Assembly (NCBI GenBank): GCA_023392225.1
Contig: JAEVZM010000182.1
Location: 1 to 12,780 of the forward strand
Direction: 5' to 3'
Source of the DNA: Pseudomonadota bacterium
GTDB taxonomy: Bacteria > Pseudomonadota > Alphaproteobacteria > Rhizobiales > Kaistiaceae
DNA length: 12,780 nt
The notes below the pieces were generated by a model. That model was not told where the DNA came from. It saw nothing but the letters and a program-made list of their open reading frames with translations, and did no database searches. Below are positions 1 through 5,946 of the stretch, piece by piece (position 1 is the first letter of the stretch; every line of letters begins with the position of its first letter). Made by a program: the position numbers and the translations under genes.

Positions 1-32
1 CGGCCGATGTCCGCGGCGCGAAGACGGCCTGA
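1..32 (+). CDS. C-terminal end of an upstream gene (partial)
   Basis: One frame reads a short tail ending VRGAKTA and stops at a TGA at 30-32, just as the ribosome binding site of the next gene begins. Genes of this enzyme class usually sit together, with the iron-sulfur and FAD subunits beside the molybdenum subunit, so this may be the end of one of those. Only about ten residues are visible, so identity cannot be established, and the other frames are also open here. Confidence 0.3.
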   Translation, partial: ADVRGAKTA

Positions 33-44
33 GGGAGGACGGTC

Positions 45-1412
45 ATGGAACATGTCCGCGAGTTCTTCGCTGCCGAGCGCGGCGACGACGGCAAGGCGGT
101 CGGCACCAGCCTCGTCCGCTCCGATGCGCTCGGCCACGTCACCGGCAAGACGGAGTTCTACGCCGACCGCAGCTTCCCCGGGATGCTGCACCTGACCATG
201 GTGAGGAGCCCGCACGACCATGCCCGGATTCTCTCGGTCGACACGAGCGTGGCGGAGAAGATGCCGGGCGTGGCCCGCATCCTGACCCACAAGGACGTGC
301 CGGCCAACGTCTACACCATTCTCCGCCTGATCCAAGTCGAGCCCAATGACGAGCCGGTGCTCGCCGAGGACAAGGTCCGCTTCAGGGGCGAGCAGGTGGT
401 GGCGGTGCTGGCCGAGACCGAGGCGCAGGCCCGCGCCGCGGCCGCCGCGGTCAAGGTCGCGTACGAGGTGCTGCCGGCGGTGTTCGACGTCGAGGAGGCG
501 CTGAAGCCCGGCGCGCCGCTGGTCAACGAGTATCACGGCAACAACTGGTTCACCTATGAGGGCCACCATTGCCGGCGGGTGCGCATGGGTGACGTCGAGA
601 AGGGCTTCGCCGAGGCCGACCATGTCCTCGAGGAGCGCTACCAGTCGGCGCCGATCGAGCATGCCCCGGTGGAGACCACCGGCTGCATCGTGGTGCCGGA
701 GGCGAACGGCCGGCTCACCTGCTACTCGAACACCCAGGCGCTGTTCTTCACGCTCGATAATGCCGGGCTGATCCTCGACGTGCCGTTCCAGAAGCTCCGC
801 CTGATCGGCGGCACGGTCGGCGGCGGCTTCGGCGGCAAGGTCGACGTGATCACCGAGCCGGTGGCGATGCTCGGCGCGATCCTCACCGGCCGGCCGGTGA
901 AATACGCCTATAGCCGCGAGGAGGAGATGCAGGTCTCGAGCCCGCGCGCCGCCGAGCGCATCTACGTCAAGGACGGGGTGATGAACGACGGGCGGATCGT
1001 CGCCCGGAAGGTGACGCTCTATGTCGACGCCGGCGCCTATTCGCGCCACAGCCCCTACGGCACCACCAAGGCGGCGGCGCACATGCCTGGCCCCTACACC
1101 ATCCCGAACGTCTGGATCGACGCCCACTGCGTCTACACCAACCGCACGCCGTCCTCGGCGATGCGCGGCTTCGGCGTCACCATTGGCGACTTCGCGCTCG
1201 AGGTGCAGATGGACAAGCTCGCGCGGCTGGTCGGCATGGACCCGATCGCCTTCCGCATGAAGAACGCCTATCGCGACGGCGACATGAAGGCCCATGGCGA
1301 GCTGACCAAGGGCGCGGCGCTGGTCGAGACCATGCAGGCCGCCGCGGCGCTGGCCGACTGGCCGATCTCCGCAGCGGATGCGGCGGCGTCGTCGCTCAAG
1401 GCGGGAGCATAG
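45..1412 (+). CDS. Molybdenum hydroxylase (xanthine dehydrogenase/aldehyde oxidase family) large subunit, N-terminal part
   Basis: This 455-residue protein is the first part of the molybdopterin-cytosine/guanine-dinucleotide-binding subunit of a molybdenum hydroxylase, an enzyme class that inserts an oxygen from water into aldehydes or N-heterocycles. The N-terminal 'hammerhead' domain starts near residue 20 (GTSLVRSDALGHVTGKTEFYAD). The cofactor-binding motif GGTVGGGFGGK lies at 255-265 and AMRGFG at 372-377. The start at 45 has an AGGGAGGA ribosome site five bases upstream. The protein stops after a variable Ala-rich tail, where family members usually continue for another 300-350 residues; that missing half is encoded by the next gene, two bases on and in another frame. 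The closest architecture I know is nicotinate dehydrogenase of Eubacterium barkeri, whose large subunit is split into NdhL and NdhM of similar sizes. Family is certain; substrate is unknown. Confidence 0.9.
   Translation: MEHVREFFAAERGDDGKAVGTSLVRSDALGHVTGKTEFYADRSFPGMLHLTMVRSPHDHARILSVDTSVAEKMPGVARILTHKDVPANVYTILRLIQVEPNDEPVLAEDKVRFRGEQVVAVLAETEAQARAAAAAVKVAYEVLPAVFDVEEALKPGAPLVNEYHGNNWFTYEGHHCRRVRMGDVEKGFAEADHVLEERYQSAPIEHAPVETTGCIVVPEANGRLTCYSNTQALFFTLDNAGLILDVPFQKLRLIGGTVGGGFGGKVDVITEPVAMLGAILTGRPVKYAYSREEEMQVSSPRAAERIYVKDGVMNDGRIVARKVTLYVDAGAYSRHSPYGTTKAAAHMPGPYTIPNVWIDAHCVYTNRTPSSAMRGFGVTIGDFALEVQMDKLARLVGMDPIAFRMKNAYRDGDMKAHGELTKGAALVETMQAAAALADWPISAADAAASSLKAGA
1403..1407 (+). promoter_or_regulatory. 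Ribosome binding site for the second half of the split large subunit
   Basis: GGGAG sits seven bases before the ATG at 1415 and inside the last codons of the preceding gene. Properly placed initiation signals at the junction argue that the split is functional and translationally coupled, rather than a recent frameshift or sequencing error. Confidence 0.6.
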
Positions 1413-1414
1413 CC

Positions 1415-2434
1415 ATGGCCAAGGCACGTGGGCGCGGCGTCGCCGCGGTGAACTACCCGACCGGCATGAATCTCGGCGGCGACCCGAGCCAGGCCCTGGT
1501 GCATGCCACCACCACCGGCAACTTCGTCGTCGCCCTGTCCTCGACCGACCTCGGCCAGGGCCTCAAGACGGTCATGCAGCAGATCTGCGCCGAGACCATC
1601 GGCGTGCCGCCGGACATGGTGATCGTCGACACTGCCGACACCGATACCGGCCCGCACTGCATGGGCACCTTCGCGAGCCGCGGCACCCACCGCATCGGCA
1701 ACGCCATCATCATGGCGGCGAAGGAAGCCCGCCAGGTGCTGATGGACGTGGCGGCGGAGGAGCTCGAGGTCGGCGCCGCCGATCTCGAGACCGACGGCAA
1801 GGGCAACATCCACGTCAAGGGCGTGCCGACGAAGTCGATCCCGGTCTTCCAGGTGGCGCTCGCCGCGCACTTCAAGCATGGCAAGACCGTCTCGGGTCGC
1901 GGCATCTTCATGCAGACCCGCTCCTTCCCCGATCCCGAGACCGGCAAGATGGTGCCGGCGACGACCTATGCCCATGCCTGCACCATCGCCGAGGTCGAGG
2001 TCGATACCGAGACCGGAGAGATCGAGGTCCTCTCGCTGAAGAGCGCCTACGAGATCGGCCGCGCGCTCAATCCGAGGATGGTCGAGCAACAGATCGTCGG
2101 CGGCGCCTGGATGGGCATGAGCCACGCCCTCTACGAGACCACCGAGCCCTACTATCCGAGCCGCGACCACGGCCCGCTCGACTTCAACGAGTACCTGATG
2201 CCAGGCCCCGGCGACCTGCCGGCCTTCGAAGGCGTCATCCTCGAGCGGCCCTCGTCCGACGGGCCCTATGGCGCCAAGGGCGTCGGCGAGATGACCGCGA
2301 ACTCGCCGATCCCGGCGATCGCCAACGCCATCTTCGACGCCGTGGGCGTGCGCATCGACACCATCCCCATCACGCCGGAGCGGGTTCTCCGGGCAATCCG
2401 CGCCAAGCAAGGCGCTCTCCAAGCGGCCGAGTAG
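1415..2434 (+). CDS. Molybdenum hydroxylase large subunit, C-terminal part
   Basis: This 339-residue protein matches the second half of the molybdopterin-binding subunit. It carries the STDLGQG segment, with Gln48 in the conserved GQG motif that contacts the cofactor. Near its C-terminus is PYGAKGVGE, where Glu292 is the expected catalytic base of the family. It begins MAKARGRGVAAVNYPTGMNLGG, a stretch normally found just after the linker in single-chain homologues. The two halves together give about 794 residues, close to a full-length subunit, and no core motif is missing. The ATG at 1415 lies two bases after the previous stop, so the halves are almost certainly co-translated and assemble in the cytoplasm. 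Iron-sulfur and FAD partners are not in the window and are expected upstream. Substrate cannot be read from the sequence. Confidence 0.9.
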   Translation: MAKARGRGVAAVNYPTGMNLGGDPSQALVHATTTGNFVVALSSTDLGQGLKTVMQQICAETIGVPPDMVIVDTADTDTGPHCMGTFASRGTHRIGNAIIMAAKEARQVLMDVAAEELEVGAADLETDGKGNIHVKGVPTKSIPVFQVALAAHFKHGKTVSGRGIFMQTRSFPDPETGKMVPATTYAHACTIAEVEVDTETGEIEVLSLKSAYEIGRALNPRMVEQQIVGGAWMGMSHALYETTEPYYPSRDHGPLDFNEYLMPGPGDLPAFEGVILERPSSDGPYGAKGVGEMTANSPIPAIANAIFDAVGVRIDTIPITPERVLRAIRAKQGALQAAE

Positions 2435-2445
2435 AGAGGAAGAGA

Positions 2446-2754
2446 ATGCTGAAGGTTCTGTCGTTGATGAAGCGGAAGCCGGGCACGAGCTACGACGAGT
2501 TCCGCGACTGGGCGCTCAACCACCATACCGAGCTGGCGAAGAAGATCCCGGGCATGCGCGGCTATCGCATGAACGTCCCGATCAAGGAGAACCCGGATTC
2601 GCCCTACGACGCGATCTCCGAGATGTGGTGGGATTCGGACGAGGCGCGGCTCGCCGGCTTCGCCACCGAGGAGGGCAAGGCGGCCGGCGCCGATGCGGCG
2701 GCCCACGCCGAGCGCTTCCACTTCATGGCCGAGGAGAAGGTGCTGATCGGGTAG
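2446..2754 (+). CDS. EthD-domain small protein (dimeric alpha-beta barrel fold)
   Basis: This 102-residue protein matches the EthD family: an opening beta strand followed by the characteristic KRKPGTSYDEFRDWALNHH segment (residues about 9-26), then PGMRGYRMN and a WWDSDEA segment. EthD-like proteins form small alpha-beta barrel dimers and occur in catabolic operons, including ether degradation, but their exact role is often unclear; some related proteins are decarboxylases, cyclases or monooxygenases. The start at 2446 has AGAGGAAGAGA immediately upstream, and only 11 bases separate it from the preceding stop, so it belongs to the same operon as the molybdenum hydroxylase. It has no signal peptide and is cytoplasmic. 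It may act on the product of that enzyme, which is an inference from position only. Confidence 0.85.
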   Translation: MLKVLSLMKRKPGTSYDEFRDWALNHHTELAKKIPGMRGYRMNVPIKENPDSPYDAISEMWWDSDEARLAGFATEEGKAAGADAAAHAERFHFMAEEKVLIG

Positions 2755-2782
2755 CCGCGACGCGCTGCCGTTCGGCGATGAT

Positions 2783-2810
2783 CGGGGCCCGGCGACCGTG
2801 TCGGGCCCCG
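2783..2810 (+). repeat. GC-rich inverted repeat (stem-loop) between the EthD and amidohydrolase genes
   Basis: CGGGGCCCG at 2783-2791 and CGGGCCCCG at 2802-2810 form a perfect 9-bp stem with a 10-base loop. No T-run follows, so a simple intrinsic terminator is unlikely. In the 79-base gap inside a presumed operon it could stabilise or process the message or damp expression of the downstream gene. The GTG that would extend the amidohydrolase upstream falls inside this loop, which argues against that start. Confidence 0.5.
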
Positions 2811-2833
2811 GACCCCAGGGAACCGAAGAGGCC

Positions 2834-3724
2834 ATGATCCAGCCCGTCATCGACGCCCATCACCACATCTGGCGGCAGGCCGACCTGCCGTGGCTCGCCG
2901 GGCCGATGGTGCCGCGCATCTTCGGCCCCTACGAACCGATCCGTCGCGACTACGCCATCGAGGAATATCTCGACGACATCGCCGGCAGCGGCGTGGTGAA
3001 GTCGGTCTATGTCCAGGCCAACTGGCCGCCGGACCGCGCGGTCGACGAGGCGGAGTGGGTCCAGACGGAGGCCGAACGCGCCGGCTGGCCGCATGGCATC
3101 GTCGCCTATGCCGACCTGATGGCGGCGGACGTGCGGCCGACGCTCGATCGCCTCGCCAAGGTGCCGCTGGTCCGCGGCATCCGCATGCAACTCCACTGGC
3201 ACGACAACCCGCAATATCGCTTCGCACCGCATGGCGCCGTCGCCGACGATCCGATCTTCCGGCGGAACTTCGCGGCGCTCGCCGACTATGACCTCTCCTT
3301 CGACCTGCAGGTCTTCGCGCCGCAGATGGAAGGCGCGGCGCGGCTCGCCGCCGACTACCCGGAGACGACCTTCATCCTCCAGCATGCCGGCATGCTGGAA
3401 GACCTTTCCGACCGCGGCCGCGAGCAATGGCTGCGCGGCATGCGGCTCCTCGCCGCCCAGCCGAACGTGGTCTCCAAGCTCTCGGGCCTTGGCACCTTCA
3501 TCCACGCCAACGATCCCGGGCACATCGCCTGGGTGGTGCGCGAGACCGCCGGCCTGTTCGGGCCGGAGCGCTGCCTGTTCGGCTCCAACTTTCCGATCGA
3601 GAAGCTCTGGACCGACTACGGTGCGCTGGTGTCGGCCTATCGCGATGCCGTCGCCGGCTTCCCGCCGGCGGCGCAGGCCGCGATGCTCCACGACACGGCG
3701 ATGCGGGTCTACCGGCTGGACTAA
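2834..3724 (+). CDS. Amidohydrolase family metal-dependent hydrolase (Amidohydro_2, TIM barrel)
   Basis: The 296-residue product is a TIM-barrel hydrolase of the group that includes 2-pyrone-4,6-dicarboxylate lactonase and L-fuconolactonase, enzymes that open lactones or act on aromatic breakdown products. The metal-binding HxH motif lies at residues 7-13 (DAHHHIW). A later histidine is seen in LQHAGM (His184), and the closing barrel motif is GSNFPIEKLW at 250-259; Asn replaces the Asp of GSDxP relatives, a variant common in this family. I chose the ATG at 2834 because the protein then begins right before the first strand; the frame is open to a GTG at 2798, but that lies in a hairpin. It is probably the last gene of the operon begun by the molybdenum hydroxylase and may open a ring after hydroxylation. 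Substrate is unknown. Confidence 0.85.
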   Translation: MIQPVIDAHHHIWRQADLPWLAGPMVPRIFGPYEPIRRDYAIEEYLDDIAGSGVVKSVYVQANWPPDRAVDEAEWVQTEAERAGWPHGIVAYADLMAADVRPTLDRLAKVPLVRGIRMQLHWHDNPQYRFAPHGAVADDPIFRRNFAALADYDLSFDLQVFAPQMEGAARLAADYPETTFILQHAGMLEDLSDRGREQWLRGMRLLAAQPNVVSKLSGLGTFIHANDPGHIAWVVRETAGLFGPERCLFGSNFPIEKLWTDYGALVSAYRDAVAGFPPAAQAAMLHDTAMRVYRLD

Positions 3725-3731
3725 TGCCGGC

Positions 3732-4505
3732 TCATTCGGGTTTGGTCGCCGTCATCATGTAGTTGACGTCCATGTCGCGGCTCAGCCGCCACTGGTCGGC
3801 GAGCGGCACGTACATCACCCCGGTCTCGTTGCCCGGGTCGAGCCCGGCATCGGTGAAGGCGTTGGCGAGCTCACGCGGCGTCACCAGCTTGTCGTAGCTG
3901 TGGGTGCCCGGGGGGAGCCAGCGCAGCACGTACTCCGCCCCGACGATGGCAAGCGCGAACGCCTTCAGCGTGCGGTTGATGGTCGAGGCGACGACGATGC
4001 CGCCCGGCCGCACCAGCGACGCCACGGTGGCGACGAAGGCCGGCACGTCGTTGACGTGCTCGACCACCTCGAGGATCGTGACCGCATCGAAGCGCTCGCC
4101 CGCGGCGGCCAGCGCCTCGGCGGTAGTCGCCCGGTAATCGATGGAAAGCCCGCCGTCTTCGGCGTGGAGCCGGGCCGCGGCGACGATCTCCGACGAGGGA
4201 TCGATGCCGGTGACGATGGCGCCCATCCGGCAGAGCGGCTCGGAGACGAGCCCGGCGCCGCAGCCGATGTCGAGGATGCGGAGGCCATCGAGCGACTCGG
4301 CGGCATTCGCCTCGCGGCAGAAATGCCCGGCCAGCTGCGCCTTGATGTAGGCGAGTCGAGTCGGGTTCAGCCGGTGCAGCGGGCGCATCGGCCCGTTGGC
4401 ATCCCACCATTCCTCGGCCATGGCCGAGAAGCGGGAAATCTCACCGGAATCGACGCTTCTGGTGTTGGCAGCAGCAATCATCGTGGCATCAGGGGCTATC
4501 ATCAT
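3732..4505 (-). CDS. ubiG: Ubiquinone biosynthesis O-methyltransferase
   Basis: This 257-residue S-adenosylmethionine-dependent methyltransferase carries out both O-methylation steps of ubiquinone synthesis. The N-terminal signature WWDANGPMRPLHRLNPTRLAYI spans residues 33-54, the SAM-binding motif LDIGCGAGLVSEPL begins at 78, and EVVEHV, STINRT and the C-terminal RDMDVNYM follow in the order typical of UbiG. Length is slightly above the E. coli protein (about 240), owing to a longer N-terminus. Two adjacent ATGs (4505 and 4502) and another at 4481 are possible starts, and none has a strong ribosome site, so the exact start is unsure. It ends seven bases from the convergent amidohydrolase and is divergent from the reductase gene at 4566. 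In many alphaproteobacteria ubiG lies next to lysC, which is not present here. Confidence 0.93.
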   Translation of the reverse strand: MMIAPDATMIAAANTRSVDSGEISRFSAMAEEWWDANGPMRPLHRLNPTRLAYIKAQLAGHFCREANAAESLDGLRILDIGCGAGLVSEPLCRMGAIVTGIDPSSEIVAAARLHAEDGGLSIDYRATTAEALAAAGERFDAVTILEVVEHVNDVPAFVATVASLVRPGGIVVASTINRTLKAFALAIVGAEYVLRWLPPGTHSYDKLVTPRELANAFTDAGLDPGNETGVMYVPLADQWRLSRDMDVNYMMTATKPE

Positions 4506-4523
4506 CGTAGCTTATCATCATCG
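4497..4523. repeat. Tandem direct repeat of TATCATCATCG at the ubiG start
   Basis: The 11-mer TATCATCATCG occurs at 4497-4507 and again at 4513-4523, a 16-base period. The first copy covers the two adjacent ubiG start codons. The second copy supplies another ATGATG on the minus strand, but 16 bases away and so out of frame. It may be a small tandem duplication or a paired regulator site in the divergent ubiG/reductase gap. Confidence 0.55.
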
Positions 4524-4565
4524 GTTCAGGCAGGCGCGGCGGCAATCACGAATTCGGAGGGGGAC

Positions 4566-5351
4566 ATGGCGGAGATTGCGAGTGGTAAGACGGCCCTCGT
4601 CACCGGCGGAAATCGGGGCCTCGGCCTCGAGACCTGCCGGCAGCTCCACCACCTCGGCTATGCCGTTATCCTGACTTCCAGGGATCGCGCCGACGGCAGG
4701 GCCTCGGCCAATGCGATCGGGGCCGAGTTCCAGGCTCTCGACGTAACCGACCGGGGGAGCATCGCCCTCCTTGCCGAGTGGCTCGCCGCCCAGCAGCGCA
4801 CCGTGGATGTCCTCGTCAACAACGCGGCGGTGGCGCTCGACGGCTTCGACGCCGAGATCGCGCGGGCGACGATCGACGCCAATGTCTATGGACCGCTGCA
4901 TGTCACCGAGGCCCTCCTGCCAATGATTCCCGACGGCGGCACGGTCGTCATGGTGTCGAGCGGCGTCGGCGAGCTCTCCGGGCTTTCGGGGCCGATCCGG
5001 CGCGAGCTGTCGAGCCAGAATCTCACCGTCGAGAAGTTGACGGAGCTGATGGAGTCGTTCGTCTCCCATGTCGCCAGCGATACCTATCGCGAGGCGGGAT
5101 GGCCGAACTCCGCCTATCGGGTTTCCAAGGCCGGGTTGAATGCGCTCACCCGGGTGCTCGCCGCCGGGTTGGCGCCGCGGCGGATCAAGGTCAATGCCGT
5201 CTGCCCGGGCTGGGTGCGGACGCGCATGGGCGGCCAGTCGGCGACCCGCGGCATCGTCGAGGGGGCGCAGTCGATCCTATGGGCCGCGACGCTTCCGGAA
5301 GATGGCCCGACGGGCGGGTTCTTCCGGGATGGGCGCAAGATCGCCTGGTAG
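4566..5351 (+). CDS. CBR1-like short-chain dehydrogenase/reductase (carbonyl reductase)
   Basis: The 261-residue product is an NADP(H)-type short-chain reductase. TGGNRGLG at 13-20 binds the cofactor, NNAA is at 85-88, the catalytic serine lies in VSSG (131-132), and the active-site pair is Tyr184-Lys188 (YRVSK). The Ser-Tyr gap is about 52 residues rather than the usual dozen or so. The insert, together with GWPNSAY and NAVCPGWVRTRMGG, matches the layout of human carbonyl reductase 1 and plant menthone/salutaridine reductases, which work as monomers on ketones, quinones and aldehydes. The start at 4566 has a strong GGAGG site six bases upstream. It is divergent from ubiG, but any link to quinone metabolism is only suggestive. 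Physiological substrate unknown. Confidence 0.88.
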   Translation: MAEIASGKTALVTGGNRGLGLETCRQLHHLGYAVILTSRDRADGRASANAIGAEFQALDVTDRGSIALLAEWLAAQQRTVDVLVNNAAVALDGFDAEIARATIDANVYGPLHVTEALLPMIPDGGTVVMVSSGVGELSGLSGPIRRELSSQNLTVEKLTELMESFVSHVASDTYREAGWPNSAYRVSKAGLNALTRVLAAGLAPRRIKVNAVCPGWVRTRMGGQSATRGIVEGAQSILWAATLPEDGPTGGFFRDGRKIAW

Positions 5352-5424
5352 ACGCCACGCCACATTGCCCAACCCGCCCCCGGCACGCTAACAAGCGGGG
5401 TGCGTTCAAGGCAGAGGATGAAGC

Positions 5425-5925
5425 ATGATGCAGTTCAAGGGTTTCGGGCTCGGCGCGGTGCTCGCGATAGGGGTTCTCGCGCCGCAGGTTTCCCTCGCGG
5501 CCGGGTCTTTCGAATGCCCCTGGCAGCCGATTGCCGATAAGCCGGCGGAGAGCGTCGCCAAGCTGCTGCCGAGCGCAAATGCGCTGGGTGACGATGCCGA
5601 CATCGATGCGACCATCACCGAACTGCGTGGCCATGGACTGAGCTCCGGGCTGATCGTCGACAGCATCATCTCGGCCTACTGCCCGGCGGTCGCTGCCGAG
5701 ACCGGGCTGACCGAGCGCCAGAAGGCCGACGCGCTCGAGGCCTATGCGGCCCGGGTGACGGACATGGTCTACAAGTATTCCACCGCCGACGAGATCATCC
5801 TCAACGTGACCGTCCCCACCGGGGTCGCCGCCGAGATCAACTCGACCGCGAGCGATGCCGGGCTGTCGGTCGACGACTGGCTTGCCGGCGTGGTCGAGCA
5901 GGCGGTCGGCGGCGGCACGCCGTAG
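5425..5925 (+). CDS. Small exported protein of unknown function
   Basis: I do not recognise this 166-residue protein. Residues 1-26 form a signal peptide: a lysine at position 5, a hydrophobic stretch GLGAVLAIGVLA, and a likely cleavage site after SLA or SLAA. The mature part has two cysteines, Cys31 (FECPW) and Cys86 (AYCPA), each followed by proline, which could form a periplasmic disulfide. The region between looks mostly helical. Two adjacent ATGs (5425, 5428) are possible starts, with AGAGG at 5413-5417 upstream of both. It follows the reductase by 73 bases on the same strand and may be co-transcribed, but it has no evident functional tie. Coding is supported by the signal peptide, normal GC-rich codon use and the ribosome site. 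Confidence 0.75.
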   Translation: MMQFKGFGLGAVLAIGVLAPQVSLAAGSFECPWQPIADKPAESVAKLLPSANALGDDADIDATITELRGHGLSSGLIVDSIISAYCPAVAAETGLTERQKADALEAYAARVTDMVYKYSTADEIILNVTVPTGVAAEINSTASDAGLSVDDWLAGVVEQAVGGGTP

Positions 5926-5945
5926 CCGGGGGCGCGCCCCTCCGG
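5926..5945. terminator. GC-rich palindrome between convergent genes, possible bidirectional terminator
   Basis: The 21 bases between two convergent genes contain a palindromic GGGGCGCGCCCC core flanked by CCGG on both sides, able to fold into a stem of about seven pairs with one bulged base. No T-run follows on either strand, so intrinsic termination would be weak. Its place between two stop codons is the main argument. Confidence 0.4.
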
Positions 5946-5946
5946 C

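Noticed and set aside
1268..2422. Long antisense open frame opposite the split molybdenum hydroxylase
   Set aside because: It is a shadow of the GC-rich codon pattern on the real gene. Its Asp/Gly/His-rich composition has no recognisable domain.
2798..2833. Upstream GTG start for the amidohydrolase
   Set aside because: It lies inside a stem-loop and adds 12 residues without family counterparts. The ATG at 2834 places DAHHHIW at the usual distance from the N-terminus.
3231..4565. Long plus-strand extension that would fuse upstream residues to the CBR1-like reductase
   Set aside because: The extension runs through the amidohydrolase in another frame and antisense to ubiG. The reductase has its own strong ribosome site and ATG at 4566.
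5352..5424. Short GC-rich inverted repeat (CCCGC / GCGGG) between the reductase and the exported protein
   Set aside because: The stem is only five pairs with a long loop and no T-run, which is expected by chance at this base composition.
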